Source: Streptomyces iakyrus (GTDB lineage Bacteria; Actinomycetota; Actinomycetes; Streptomycetales; Streptomycetaceae). From it: 64,000 bases of DNA. The stretch spans positions 26,527-90,526 of the forward strand of contig NZ_JNXI01000028.1 in the NCBI RefSeq assembly GCF_000717055.1, written 5' to 3'. The notes under the pieces were generated by a model, which searched no databases, was not told the origin of the DNA, and saw nothing but the letters and a program-made list of their open reading frames with translations. This document shows positions 1 to 8,571 of the stretch, in pieces. How positions within the stretch are numbered: position 1 is the stretch's first letter; every line of letters starts with the position of its first letter. Both the position numbers and the translations under genes were made by a program.

Positions 1-50
1 GGTCAGCTCGGCGTCCTGCCCCGGCCCGCGCCTCATCGGACGTGACGGCA

Positions 51-701
51 TCACGGCGCCTCTGCCCGCGCCTGCGCCAGCACCTCCGCGGTGACGGCGG
101 GATGAGGATGGGGGAACGCGTGTGCGCCGGGTACCAGCAGGGCGCGGCCAATTGCGGCCCGGGATGCCAGGTGGTGGATCCATTCCGGAGGGCACAGTGC
201 GTCCTTCTCCCCCGCCACGACGGTGACCGGGCAGGTCACCGACGGCAGGACGTCCTCAGGTGCGTCCGCTTGGGCCGACCGGACGCAGGTGAGCAGCCGC
301 CGGGGACCGGCCTTGAGGTAGGTGGGCAAGACGGTCGGCACGGCACCGGGGGCCTCATGGACCGCCGTGCGGGCGAGCGCGCCGAGGAGCGGACGCATCC
401 GTCGCAGGCGGGGCGGAAAGGTCGGAGCCAGCAGGACGAGGGCCCGCACCCGCTCGGGCGCGCGCACGGTCGCGTGCAGCGCCACCTGGGCGCCCGTGGA
501 GTGCCCGGCGAGTACCACGGGCGCCCGCGGCACCACGGCAAGCCACCGCGCCACCGTGTCCGCCAGCGAGCCCAGTGTTTCGGAGCAGGCCTGCCCGGCG
601 GGATCGCCGAAGCCCGGAACGTCGAGCAGGCGCACCGGTCCCGACCGCGCACACCGTTCCAGCGTCCGCAGCAGGTAACCCGGCGCCCCCAGCCCCGGCA
701 C
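51..701 (-). CDS. alpha/beta hydrolase
   Basis: Alpha/beta-hydrolase fold enzyme of unknown substrate. Visible are the nucleophile elbow GHSTG (Ser about 68), a VVAGEKD segment that suits the acid residue, and a late GAHAFP that would carry the catalytic His. The first usable start is the GTG at 699-701, but the same frame stays open upstream and encodes GTPVALVPGLG, which looks like the first beta strand plus oxyanion loop of the family; no ATG, GTG or TTG exists in that upstream frame back to its stop at 921. The true start is therefore uncertain and the protein may be slightly longer. It lies about 100 bases downstream of the gluconokinase gene and probably belongs to the same operon. The 50 bases to the left edge hold no recognisable gene. 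Confidence 0.8.
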   Translation of the reverse strand: MPGLGAPGYLLRTLERCARSGPVRLLDVPGFGDPAGQACSETLGSLADTVARWLAVVPRAPVVLAGHSTGAQVALHATVRAPERVRALVLLAPTFPPRLRRMRPLLGALARTAVHEAPGAVPTVLPTYLKAGPRRLLTCVRSAQADAPEDVLPSVTCPVTVVAGEKDALCPPEWIHHLASRAAIGRALLVPGAHAFPHPHPAVTAEVLAQARAEAP

Positions 702-801
702 CAGCGCGACGGGGGTGCCCCGCTGGTCCAGCCGCGACGTCCCGGCACTGCGTACCGCGGTGCACCCTGCGCCCCGCCGCGCGGCTCCGCGAAGTGACCG
801 C

Positions 802-1311
802 TCAGGGAGAAGTGACGGCGGCGTGCGCGAGGGCGGCGGTCTCCTCCGGGGTACCGTCGATCGGAATGGCCGCCCCCGCTTCGTCCTCCGCCATCGGTTC
901 GAGGTCGGCGAACTGGGTGCTCAGCAGCTCGGGCGCCATGAAGTGGCCCTGCCGGGCGGTGATCCGTTCGGCGATCAGCTCGGGTGAGCCGTCGAGGTGC
1001 AGGAAGAAAGTGCCCGGCGCGGCGGAGACCAGCCGGTCACGGTAGCGCCGCTTCAGCGCCGAGCAGGTGACCACACCTCCGCTGTCCGCATGAGCGGCGA
1101 GCCATCGTGCGATCTCTTCCAGCCAGGGGCGGCGGTCGGTGTCGTCCAGCGGGTGGCCGGCCCGCATCTTGGCCACGTTGGCCGCGGGGTGGAAGTCGTC
1201 CCCCTCGGCATAAGGGACACCGAGTCTGCGGGCCAGCAGCCGGCCGACCGTGGTCTTCCCTGAGCCTGACACGCCCATGACCACGACCAGAGGAGCAGAG
1301 TCGTGCGACAT
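802..1311 (-). CDS. gntK: gluconokinase
   Basis: Phosphorylates D-gluconate to 6-phosphogluconate using ATP in the cytoplasm, feeding the pentose phosphate pathway. The 169-residue protein is the usual length for the small P-loop gluconokinases. It has the P-loop GVSGSGKT at residues 13-20, the family segment GDDFHPAANVAKM, and CSALKRRYRD, all typical of GntK. I chose the ATG at 1309-1311 rather than the longer frame because an AAGGAAGG ribosome site sits just ahead of it. The gene begins 34 bases after the glucose dehydrogenase stop, so the two are likely co-transcribed and act in sequence (glucose to gluconate to 6-phosphogluconate). Confidence 0.93.
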   Translation of the reverse strand: MSHDSAPLVVVMGVSGSGKTTVGRLLARRLGVPYAEGDDFHPAANVAKMRAGHPLDDTDRRPWLEEIARWLAAHADSGGVVTCSALKRRYRDRLVSAAPGTFFLHLDGSPELIAERITARQGHFMAPELLSTQFADLEPMAEDEAGAAIPIDGTPEETAALAHAAVTSP

Positions 1312-1345
1312 CCGGAACCTTCCTTTCGAGTCTCGTCCCCGCCGT

Positions 1346-2392
1346 CTATAGCTCAATGACCACCTTGACGTCGTCCGGTCGCTCCTTGAACGCTTCTGCT
1401 GCCCGCCCCAGCGGCACGCGCCGGGTGATCACACGCTCAAGCCAGGTCAGGTCGGCCGCCGCCAAGGCGTCGGCCGCCTGCCGGTAGTGGCGCAGATTCG
1501 CGTTGACCGAGCCCACAATCGCGTCGTTCTGCAGCACCATCTCCCTGTTCAAGGCGCCCGCGTCGACGGTCGTCGTACGGCCGGCGGGCGACACCCCCGT
1601 CAGGCACACCACTCCGTAGGGCGCCGTGCCGGTCAGCGAGGCGAGCACGGGCTCGTTGGCGCCGGTCGCTTCGATGACGACGTCCGGACACACGGCGGAG
1701 ACGACGTGCTCGATGTCCTCGACGTGGTACGCGGCACCCAGGTCCCGGACCAGGCCGGGCTTGGGCCCCTCGGCCACCCGGTCCAGCACATGCACCTCGA
1801 GGCCGCGCTGAATGCCCAGGAGGGCGGCCAGCAGGCCGATGGGACCCGCACCCGTCACCAGGACGCGCTGCGGCTCGAACCATGAGCGGGCACCCACCCG
1901 CTCGACCTGTTCCCACGCCTTCGCCACCACGCTGGTCGGCTCCATGAGTACACCGGCGCGGTCCAGATGCGGCTCCAGCTTCACCGCGTAATCGGCATCC
2001 ACGCACCACGCCTCGGCGCCGTAGCCGTCGATCTCCTTGATGCCGCGTTCGGTGTAGCGGCCGTTGCGGCACATGTCGAACTCCCCGCGGGCACACGCCC
2101 CGCACGGTTCGGGATCCGGGCGGCGCACCACCCCGGCGACGAGGTCGCCTGCCGAGAAGCCGCTGCCGGGTGGCGCCTGCCGCACCCGCCCGAGGGACTC
2201 GTGCCCCAGGATCAGCCACTCACCGCCCGGCGGCGCCGAGCCGTACTCGCCCCGGACGATCTCCTTGTCCGTCCCGCACACCCCCATCGCCAGGGCGTCC
2301 ACCAACAGATCGCCCGCAGCCGGGGCGGGGTCGGGCACCTCCCTCACCTCCACGGAGTCCTTGACACCGGGCCGCACCGTCACCGCACGCAT
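1346..2392 (-). CDS. zinc-dependent glucose 1-dehydrogenase
   Basis: Medium-chain zinc dehydrogenase of the glucose dehydrogenase type, predicted to oxidise beta-D-glucose to gluconolactone with NAD(P). The 348-residue protein opens with MRAVTVRPG; the catalytic zinc site is suggested by GVCGTDKE (Cys 39) and LGHES (His 64, Glu 65), and a structural-zinc loop by PCGACARGEFDMC (Cys 97, 100, 108). The Rossmann motif VTGAGPIG lies at about 180-187. The ATG at 2390-2392 is preceded by GAGGTGG at good spacing; the longer open frame upstream is not protein-like. It is the first gene of an operon with gntK, which supports a sugar substrate rather than a generic alcohol. Substrate (glucose versus galactose) cannot be fixed from sequence. 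Confidence 0.85.
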   Translation of the reverse strand: MRAVTVRPGVKDSVEVREVPDPAPAAGDLLVDALAMGVCGTDKEIVRGEYGSAPPGGEWLILGHESLGRVRQAPPGSGFSAGDLVAGVVRRPDPEPCGACARGEFDMCRNGRYTERGIKEIDGYGAEAWCVDADYAVKLEPHLDRAGVLMEPTSVVAKAWEQVERVGARSWFEPQRVLVTGAGPIGLLAALLGIQRGLEVHVLDRVAEGPKPGLVRDLGAAYHVEDIEHVVSAVCPDVVIEATGANEPVLASLTGTAPYGVVCLTGVSPAGRTTTVDAGALNREMVLQNDAIVGSVNANLRHYRQAADALAAADLTWLERVITRRVPLGRAAEAFKERPDDVKVVIEL

Positions 2393-2636
2393 CGCCCACC
2401 TCGTTCCTCTGTCCCGGGCGGCGCAGGACGGCCAGGCGCCGCTGTCTGGCCGTGTGTCCCGCTCAGGGGTTTTCAGTACCGCTCCGGGGCACATCCGCCG
2501 GGCGTACGTGTCCTTCGGCCGTCTGCGCCCACTCCACCGCGCGCCACGGCGTAGGTGAGCCGGCCCTGCCGGGTACTCGTTCCGCCGCGGAGGCGGGTAG
2601 GAGCGCCCGGCTCGGGCAGAGGCGAAGGGGAACGAG
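2393..2636. promoter_or_regulatory. divergent intergenic region between glucose dehydrogenase and SDR genes
   Basis: 244 bases separating the start of the glucose dehydrogenase gene (minus strand) from the SDR gene at 2637 (plus strand). It must hold both promoters. I could not identify a clear operator or -10/-35 pair by eye. Confidence 0.4.
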
Positions 2637-3626
2637 ATGCGACTGCGAGACCACGTGGTGGTGGTGACCGGAGCGTCCGGCGGGATCGGACGGGCCTCGG
2701 CGGTGGCCTTCGCGCGCAAGGGCTGCGCCGTGGTGCTGGCCGCACGGCGTGAGGAGGCGCTGGAAGCCACGGCCCGCGAGTGCGCGAGGCATCGCGGAGC
2801 ACGGACACTGGTCGTGCCGACCGACACGACGGACGTCAAGGCGGTCGAGGACCTGGCGCGACGTGCGGTGGAGGAGTTCGGCCGGATCGACGTCTGGGTC
2901 AACAACGCGGCCGTGAACGCCTTCGGCCGCTTCGAGGACGTGCCTCTGGAGGACTTCCGCAAGGTCCTGGACGTCAATGTGATGGGTTACGTGTACGGGG
3001 TGCGGGCGGCTCTGCCGGTGATGCGGGAGCAGGGAGCCGGCACGTTGATCAACATCTCGTCCATCGTGGGTGCCGTGGCCCAGCCGTACAGTCACCCGTA
3101 CGGCATGTCGAAGCACGCCGTACGCGCCCTCGGTTCCGGCCTCCGACAGCAGCTCCGGGTGGAAGGAGTGAAGGGCGTCCAGGTCTGCACCGTGCTGCCG
3201 GCCACCATCGACACTCCGCACTTCGAGCAGGCGGCCAACTACACCGGGCGCAAGGTGGTGGCCATGCCGCCCGTCTACACCCCCGAGCGTGTCGCCAGGA
3301 CCGTGGTGCGTCTCGTCCGCCGGCCGCGTCGCGAAGTGGTGGTCGGGCCCGCGGGCCGCGCGCTGGTGCGTCAGTCCCGGATGGCACCGGGACTCGCGGA
3401 GCGGGCCATGGCACGGCAGACGGACAAGACCCATCTGTCCCGCCACGAGGAGGCCCCGGCCACGCACGGCACACTGCACGTACCGGCTCAAGGGGAGGGG
3501 GCGGTGCACGGCGGCTGGGGCGGGCGACGGCGCACCGCGCTGCGCCGGACCGCCGTCGCGGCCACGCTGGCGGGAGTGGCCGTGACCGCCGGACGGCGGA
3601 TGAGCCGCGGTACGGCGAGGGCCTGA
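2637..3626 (+). CDS. SDR family oxidoreductase with C-terminal extension
   Basis: Classical short-chain dehydrogenase/reductase. It shows the cofactor motif TGASGGIG near residue 11, NNAA near 91, the catalytic Ser in INISSIVG, and the YGMSK active-site Tyr/Lys. The core ends near residue 250; the last 75 residues are a basic tail with a short hydrophobic stretch (AAVAATLAGVAVTA-like), which could be a membrane anchor. GAAGGGGA precedes the ATG at 2637. Substrate unknown; SDRs with this kind of tail are common in Streptomyces. It is divergent from the glucose dehydrogenase operon, so a shared role in sugar or alcohol oxidation is possible but only suggested by position. Confidence 0.88.
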   Translation: MRLRDHVVVVTGASGGIGRASAVAFARKGCAVVLAARREEALEATARECARHRGARTLVVPTDTTDVKAVEDLARRAVEEFGRIDVWVNNAAVNAFGRFEDVPLEDFRKVLDVNVMGYVYGVRAALPVMREQGAGTLINISSIVGAVAQPYSHPYGMSKHAVRALGSGLRQQLRVEGVKGVQVCTVLPATIDTPHFEQAANYTGRKVVAMPPVYTPERVARTVVRLVRRPRREVVVGPAGRALVRQSRMAPGLAERAMARQTDKTHLSRHEEAPATHGTLHVPAQGEGAVHGGWGGRRRTALRRTAVAATLAGVAVTAGRRMSRGTARA

Positions 3627-3779
3627 CGAGCACGGCACCGGTGCCCGGGCGGGCCCGGCTCCGGGGATGACGACGGGCAAGGCGCGACAGCCTGCCGTTC
3701 AGTGCTGGGTCGGCGCATCCCGCCCGGGGACGGGCGACCGAGGCACGCATGGACGCCTTCTCGCTGCGCCGTACGGGGC

Positions 3780-4313
3780 TCAGTGGCGGGGTTCCAGCAC
3801 CTCCAGGGCGCCGGTCTCGGTGTCGTAGCTGCGCAGGGTTGTGAGGCGGACGGACAGCGGCGGCGTGGGCAGCAGCTCAGGGACCCGCCGGTCGGCGAAG
3901 GCACCGGCGCGCCGGGTCCGGCCGAGGGTGATGTGAGGGGCCCAGAGTCCGGGTTCGTGGAACGGGTTGAGGGTCCGGGGCGGGCTGTCCGAGGCCACCG
4001 CCTCCCACACCCGGCGGTGCAGCCCGGCCAGGGCGGGGTCGAGTTCCAGCGCCCAGGCCAGCACCGAGGTGGGCCGCTCGAAGCGGACCACGCCTGTGCA
4101 CCGCACGGGCAGCGGCAGAGTGGTGGTCACCCGGGCGAGTTCCCAGCGGATCGGGGCGGTCAGCTCCGGGCATGCGGCCAGAGTGACATGCGGGCTGTTG
4201 GTCGGTGAGCGGTGGCGCGCCTGACTGGGCAGCCCCGCGTCCGCCAGCCGCCGCCAGGCCTCCCGGACCGCTTGCTCCGCCGCCGCGTCCAACAACAGCT
4301 CGACCGTGCGCAC
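3780..4313 (-). CDS. 2'-5' RNA ligase family (LigT/CPDase-like) protein
   Basis: Member of the 2H phosphoesterase superfamily, which hydrolyses or forms 2',3'-cyclic phosphodiester bonds in RNA or nucleotides. The two signature H-x-T-x motifs are visible: HVTL (His 42) and HITL (His 127), separated by the usual distance. The 177-residue length fits. I start at the GTG at 4311-4313 giving VRTVELLL, the normal first beta strand; the frame extends further upstream but that part has no family likeness. The ribosome site is weak. It lies downstream of the hypothetical gene at 4384 on the same strand. Natural substrate unknown. Confidence 0.82.
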   Translation of the reverse strand: MRTVELLLDAAAEQAVREAWRRLADAGLPSQARHRSPTNSPHVTLAACPELTAPIRWELARVTTTLPLPVRCTGVVRFERPTSVLAWALELDPALAGLHRRVWEAVASDSPPRTLNPFHEPGLWAPHITLGRTRRAGAFADRRVPELLPTPPLSVRLTTLRSYDTETGALEVLEPRH

Positions 4314-4383
4314 CGCCGCAGCATAGCCGCGACCGCATGCGCCTTCTCTCTCCGTCAGGCCGCGCAGCGGGGAGGCACGGCGG

Positions 4384-4803
4384 CTATCGGCCCGGTGACC
4401 GCACCCAGGGAACGAAGCGTTGGCCAGGTGGGGTGTCGTCACGCCAGTACCGCAGGACCGGCTCCCGGACGATGTCGAGTCGCTCGGCGGCAATGAGGCA
4501 CGAGACGGGCTCCTGTCCGCCTGCGTCGGCCTCGAATGCGACCACGACGGGCAGGTGGTCACCGAGGTGACGATCGACCTTCAGGAGCTCGTCGGGCGTC
4601 GGGGCGCGGAACGTCGGATCGTGGAAGCTCGTCGGGCAGCTGACGAAGGCCGGGTCGGCGATGACCAGTTCCAGGTCATGCCGGTAGGTCAGGTCCTGTC
4701 CGGCAGCGAGGCGGAGCTGCCCGGCGCTCCAGGCGACCACGTCCCAGTCCCACCAGGACCCTTCAGGGAGCTGGAGCCCGGCATGCCGTCTTCCGACGTC
4801 CAC
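4384..4803 (-). CDS. hypothetical protein, about 139 aa
   Basis: I do not recognise this family. The protein starts (GTG at 4801-4803, preceded by AGAGG six bases upstream) as VDVGRRHAGLQL and is rich in Trp and acidic residues (SWWDWDVVAW near residue 18), with no signal peptide or membrane segment. Composition and codon use look like a real cytoplasmic Streptomyces protein. It is followed on the same strand by the LigT-like gene with a 70-base gap and preceded by the thiolase stop 62 bases away; no functional link to either is evident. Confidence 0.65.
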   Translation of the reverse strand: MDVGRRHAGLQLPEGSWWDWDVVAWSAGQLRLAAGQDLTYRHDLELVIADPAFVSCPTSFHDPTFRAPTPDELLKVDRHLGDHLPVVVAFEADAGGQEPVSCLIAAERLDIVREPVLRYWRDDTPPGQRFVPWVRSPGR

Positions 4804-4865
4804 CTTCAGCCTCTCATCGGTCGAACTGATCGTCAGACTACACAGGTCGGGGCCGTTGTCCGGGT

Positions 4866-6023
4866 TCAGAGGCGTTCGACGACGGTCACGTTGGCCTGGC
4901 CGCCGCCCTCGCACATCGTCTGCAGGCCGTAGCGGCCGCCGGTGCGTTCCAGCTCGTGCAGGAGCGTGGTCATCAGCCGGGTGCCGGTGGCTCCGAGGGG
5001 GTGGCCCAGGGCGATGGCCCCGCCGTTGACGTTGACCTTCTCGGGGTCGGCTCCGGTCGCCTTCACCCAGGCCAGGACCACCGAGGCGAAGGCCTCGTTG
5101 ATCTCGACCAGGTCGATCTGGTCGAGCGTCATCCCGGACTTCTTCAACGCGTACGCGGTGGCCGGGATCGGGGCGGACAGCATGCGGATCGGGTCCTCGC
5201 CGCGTACGGAGAGGTGGTGGACGCGGGCCCTGGGCGTCAGACCGTGCTCCCGTACGGCCCGCTCCGACGCGATGAGCACGGCCGAGGCGCCGTCGGAGAT
5301 CTGTGAGGAGAGAGCGGCGGTCAGCCGGCCGCCCTCGACCAGGGGTTGCAGTCCCGCCATCTTCTCCCGGCTGGTGTCGCGGCGCGGGCCCTCGTCGTGG
5401 GTCACGTCGCCGTACGCGACCGTCTCCCGCTCGAAGCGGCCTTCGTCGATGGCCTGGATCGCCCGCTGGTGGGAGCGGAACGCGAACTCCTCCATGACCT
5501 CCCGGGTGATGTCCCATGTGCGGGCGATCTCCTCGGCGCCGAGGAACTGGTTGACCGGCCGGTCGCCGTAGCGGGCCCGCCAGCCCTCGGAGCCGGCGAA
5601 CGGGCCCTCGGTCAGGCCCAGAGGTTCGGCGGCCTGGCGGGTGGCGAAGGCGATGGGGATCTGCGACATGTTCTGCACGCCGCCGGCCACGACCAGGTCC
5701 TGGGTGCCGGACAGGACGCCCTGGGCGGCGAAGTGCAGGGCCTGCTGCGAGGAGCCGCACTGGCGGTCGACGGTCACACCGGGCACCTCCTCCGGCAGCC
5801 CGGCGGCCAGCCAGCAGGTGCGCGCTATGTCACCGGCCTGCGGTCCGACGGTGTCGAGGCAGCCGAACACCACGTCCTCGACGGCTGCCGGGTCGGCGCC
5901 GGAACGCTCCATCAGCGCGGTCAGCACGTGTGCGCCGAGGTCGGCCGGGTGGACGGCGGACAGTCCGCCGCCCCGCCGTCCCACCGGGGTGCGCACCGCT
6001 TCGACGATGTAGGCCTCGGCCAT
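4866..6023 (-). CDS. fadA6: steroid-type acetyl-CoA acyltransferase (thiolase), FadA6-like
   Basis: Thiolase predicted to release acetyl-CoA from a 3-ketoacyl-CoA. The 385-residue protein carries the nucleophile Cys 89 in VDRQCGSSQQA, the NEAFA loop, GGAIALGHPLGATG with the active His, and a C-terminal MCEGGGQAN where the second catalytic Cys lies. The ATG at 6021-6023 follows AGAGGAGGAGA. It is the last gene of the unit SDR - kstR2-like - thiolase. In Mycobacterium tuberculosis the thiolase FadA6 is encoded next to KstR2 in the same order, and acts late in steroid C/D-ring breakdown; the assignment here rests on this context plus family motifs. Confidence 0.85.
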   Translation of the reverse strand: MAEAYIVEAVRTPVGRRGGGLSAVHPADLGAHVLTALMERSGADPAAVEDVVFGCLDTVGPQAGDIARTCWLAAGLPEEVPGVTVDRQCGSSQQALHFAAQGVLSGTQDLVVAGGVQNMSQIPIAFATRQAAEPLGLTEGPFAGSEGWRARYGDRPVNQFLGAEEIARTWDITREVMEEFAFRSHQRAIQAIDEGRFERETVAYGDVTHDEGPRRDTSREKMAGLQPLVEGGRLTAALSSQISDGASAVLIASERAVREHGLTPRARVHHLSVRGEDPIRMLSAPIPATAYALKKSGMTLDQIDLVEINEAFASVVLAWVKATGADPEKVNVNGGAIALGHPLGATGTRLMTTLLHELERTGGRYGLQTMCEGGGQANVTVVERL

Positions 6024-6061
6024 GGCGTCTCCTCCTCTGTGCCTGCGCTGTGCAGGGCTGC

Positions 6062-6688
6062 CTATGAGTCGTGCAGTGCGATGCCCTCCAGCACCATCGA
6101 CAGGTACTGCCGGGCGATCTCCTCGGGGCTGTGCCTGCCGCCCGGCCGGTACCAGGACGCGGCGACCCAGACGGTGTCGCGCACGAAGCGGTAGGTGAGC
6201 CGTACGTCCAGGTCTGCACGGAAGACCTTGGCGGCCACTCCGCGCTCCAGGGTGCCCAGCCACGCCTTCTCGAACTTCTGCTGCGACTCGACGAGGTAGG
6301 CGAAGTGGGGCCGGGTCCCGAGGTGTCTGGACTCCTTCTGGTAGATGGCGACCGCGTCGAGGTGCCGGTCGATCTCCCGGAAGGACTCGGTCACGAGGGC
6401 CTCCAGCGTCTCCCTGGGGCCGAGCCCGGCGCCGAGTACGGCGTCGTAGCGGGCCCAGAGCTCGTCCAGGAAGCCGGAGAGGATCTCGTCCAGCATCGAC
6501 TCCTTGGAGTCGAAGTGGTAGTAGAGGCTGCCCGCCAGTATCCCGGCCGCGTCCGCGATCTTCCGGACGGTCGTGGCGTTGTAGCCCTGCGCTGCGAACA
6601 CCTGGGCCGCGATGGCCAGGAGTTCCTCGCGCCGCTCGGGCGGGCTCACCGTGGTCTTCTTGTGGGCGCTGTTGCTGCTTTTCGGCAC
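6062..6688 (-). CDS. kstR2: TetR family repressor, KstR2-like
   Basis: TetR-type repressor of 208 residues. The helix-turn-helix lies at about residues 38-66 (TTVRKIADAAG followed by GSLYYHFDSKESML), after which comes an all-helical ligand domain. The start is a GTG at 6686-6688. In actinobacteria the TetR protein KstR2 controls genes for catabolism of steroid rings C and D and is released by HIP-CoA; here the regulator is embedded among exactly those gene types and two matching palindromes lie in the divergent promoters at 7680-7699 and 14313-14332. That makes a KstR2 role likely, although the ligand is not shown by sequence. It is 15 bases downstream of the SDR gene and 38 upstream of the thiolase. 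Confidence 0.8.
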   Translation of the reverse strand: MPKSSNSAHKKTTVSPPERREELLAIAAQVFAAQGYNATTVRKIADAAGILAGSLYYHFDSKESMLDEILSGFLDELWARYDAVLGAGLGPRETLEALVTESFREIDRHLDAVAIYQKESRHLGTRPHFAYLVESQQKFEKAWLGTLERGVAAKVFRADLDVRLTYRFVRDTVWVAASWYRPGGRHSPEEIARQYLSMVLEGIALHDS

Positions 6689-6703
6689 GGGGCCATTCTC
6701 GCC

Positions 6704-7492
6704 TCACGGGTGCTGGCTGCTGACCGACAGGACCTCGCCGGTCAGGTACGACGAGTAGCCGCTGGCCAGGAACACGATCACGTTGGCCACCTCCCACGGT
6801 TCGGCACAGCGCCCGAAGGCCTCCCGGGCGGTCAGGTCCTCCAGCAGTTCCGGGGTGGTGACCTTGGCGAGGTGCGGATGCATGGCCAGGCTCGGGGAGA
6901 CGGCGTTCACCCGCACTCCGTAGGCGGCGGCCTCCACGGCGGCGCACCGGGTGAGGGCCATGACGCCGGCCTTCGCGGCGGCGTAGTGGGCCTGTCCCCG
7001 CTGTGCGCGCCAGCCGATCACCGAGGCGTTGTTGACGACGACGCCGCCGGCGCCCTCGGCCTTCATGCGGCGCAGTGCGGCGCGGGTGCAGCGAAAGGTG
7101 CCGTTGAGGGTGACGTCGAGGACCTTGTCCCACTGTTCGTCGGTCATGTCGACGAGGTCGGCGGTTCCGCCGAGGCCCGCGTTGTTGACCACGATGTCGA
7201 GGCGCCCATGGTGCTCCTCGGTGTGCGCGAACAGCGCTGTGACCTGGTCGTCGTCGGTGACGTCGCAGGGCAGTGCGGTGACGCGGTCGGGGCCGAACTC
7301 GGCGGCCAGCTCCGCCCCGGACTCCTTCAGGCGACGGGCGTGGGCGTCGGAGATCACGACCCGTGCGCCTTCCTCCAGCAGCCGCCGGGCGGTGGCGCCG
7401 CCGATCCCGGCACCGGCGGCGGCCGTGACGACGGCGGAGCGGCCGGTGAGCAGCCGGTGGCCGGGCAGGTACGGCGGTGGGGCCGAGGTCAT
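6704..7492 (-). CDS. SDR family oxidoreductase of the HIP-degradation cluster
   Basis: Short-chain dehydrogenase of 262 residues, first gene of the unit leading to kstR2 and the thiolase. The cofactor motif is modified to TAAAGAGIG instead of TGxxxGxG; NNAG, NNAS and the catalytic YAAAK are present, and the C-terminus is short. The ATG at 7490-7492 is preceded by an AAGGAGGT ribosome site, so the longer open frame upstream is rejected. An SDR gene sits next to KstR2 in mycobacteria too (Rv3559c type), where SDRs of the regulon act on hydroxy/oxo forms of the hydrindane CoA thioesters. Which step this one serves among three SDRs in the cluster cannot be decided here. Confidence 0.85.
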   Translation of the reverse strand: MTSAPPPYLPGHRLLTGRSAVVTAAAGAGIGGATARRLLEEGARVVISDAHARRLKESGAELAAEFGPDRVTALPCDVTDDDQVTALFAHTEEHHGRLDIVVNNAGLGGTADLVDMTDEQWDKVLDVTLNGTFRCTRAALRRMKAEGAGGVVVNNASVIGWRAQRGQAHYAAAKAGVMALTRCAAVEAAAYGVRVNAVSPSLAMHPHLAKVTTPELLEDLTAREAFGRCAEPWEVANVIVFLASGYSSYLTGEVLSVSSQHP

Positions 7493-7679
7493 GGGCCTAC
7501 CTCCTTCGGCGGGCCGAGGGCGCATCGGCGCCGGCACCGGTTCACCGCGGCTTCGCCGGGCGACGAATGCGCCGGTGAGGGTGATCCGCATCAGGGCCCG
7601 GGGCCGCTGCGCCGACCTCCTCCGCGGTGCTCACGCGCGGCTGCCGGCCGCTCTCGACGGCTGACGACCCGTACGTTAA

Positions 7680-7699
7680 CCTACCAAACACTTGTTAGG
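7680..7699. promoter_or_regulatory. KstR2-type operator in the SDR/enoyl-CoA hydratase divergent promoter
   Basis: The 20 bases CCTACCAAACACTTGTTAGG form an imperfect palindrome (14 of 20 positions symmetrical). The core ACCAAACACTTGTT at 7683-7696 differs at one defined position from the mycobacterial KstR2 motif AnCAAGnnCTTGnT. A nearly identical site is at 14313-14332, the other divergent promoter of this block. It ends just ahead of the ribosome site of the hydratase gene (start 7714), so a bound repressor would block that transcript directly. Confidence 0.75.
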
Positions 7700-7713
7700 G
7701 AAGGAGGTTGCGG

Positions 7714-8571
7714 ATGTCCGCCCCCCGCACTGCGCCCCCCGAACCCGTCCGTTACGAGCGCCGTGGCGCCGTCGCTCTGGTGACGATGGACCGGCCCGAG
7801 TACCGCAACGCCCAGAACTCCGCGATGACCTACGCCCTGGACCGGGCCTTCTACCGTGCGGCGGACGACGACGAGGTGAAGGCCGTGGTCCTCGCCGGAG
7901 CGGGGAAGCACTTCTCCGCCGGCCACGACATCGGCACCCCTGAGCGGGACGCACACCTGCCGTTCGACCGCAGGGCCGGACTCTGGTGGGACCACTCGGA
8001 CAAGCCGGGCGCCGAGAGCCGTTTCGCCCGCGAGTCCGAGGTGTATCTGGGGATGTGCCGGCGCTGGCGCGAGCTGCCCAAGCCGGTCATCGCCTCGGTC
8101 CAGGGCGCGTGCGTGGCCGGCGGTCTGATGCTCGCCTGGGTCTGTGATCTGATCGTCGCCTCCGAGGACGCCTTCTTCGCCGACCCGGTGGTGCGCATGG
8201 GCATCCCCGGAGTCGAGTACTTCGCCCACCCATGGGTGATGCCGCCGCGGATCGCCAAGGAGTTCCTCTTCACCGGCGACCGGATGAGTGCGCGGCGCGC
8301 CTACGAGGTCGGCATGGTCAACCGGGTCGTGCGTCGCGAGGAACTCACCGAGCAAACCCTGGAGTTGGCGGAGCGGATCGCGGCGATGCCCCGAATGGGA
8401 CTGGCGCTGACGAAGCGTGCCGTCAATCAGGCGGAGGACCTCCAAGGCCTGCACTCGGGGCTGGACTCGGTCTTCGGGCTGCATCATCTCGCCCACGCCC
8501 ACAACGCCGAGACCGGCGACGATTCGCTCGGCGGGATGGACGTGCGCGCGATGAAGGAGGCCCGCCGCTGA
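7714..8571 (+). CDS. enoyl-CoA hydratase/isomerase family protein
   Basis: Crotonase-fold enzyme of 285 residues, first gene of a three-gene unit with two acyl-CoA dehydrogenases. Crotonase features are FSAGHDIG (oxyanion loop, near residue 70) and GACVAGGLMLAWVCDLIVAS (about residue 130). The ATG at 7714 lies six bases after AAGGAGG, so I prefer it to the TTG six bases earlier. The stop overlaps the next start by one base. It probably hydrates the unsaturated CoA thioester made by the adjacent dehydrogenases on the propionate side chain of the hydrindane, but the substrate is inferred from context only. Confidence 0.85.
   Translation: MSAPRTAPPEPVRYERRGAVALVTMDRPEYRNAQNSAMTYALDRAFYRAADDDEVKAVVLAGAGKHFSAGHDIGTPERDAHLPFDRRAGLWWDHSDKPGAESRFARESEVYLGMCRRWRELPKPVIASVQGACVAGGLMLAWVCDLIVASEDAFFADPVVRMGIPGVEYFAHPWVMPPRIAKEFLFTGDRMSARRAYEVGMVNRVVRREELTEQTLELAERIAAMPRMGLALTKRAVNQAEDLQGLHSGLDSVFGLHHLAHAHNAETGDDSLGGMDVRAMKEARR

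Noticed and set aside
6071..7783. Long plus-strand frame opposite the SDR and TetR genes
   Set aside because: No domain, composition typical of antisense frames, and it covers three well supported minus-strand gene regions.
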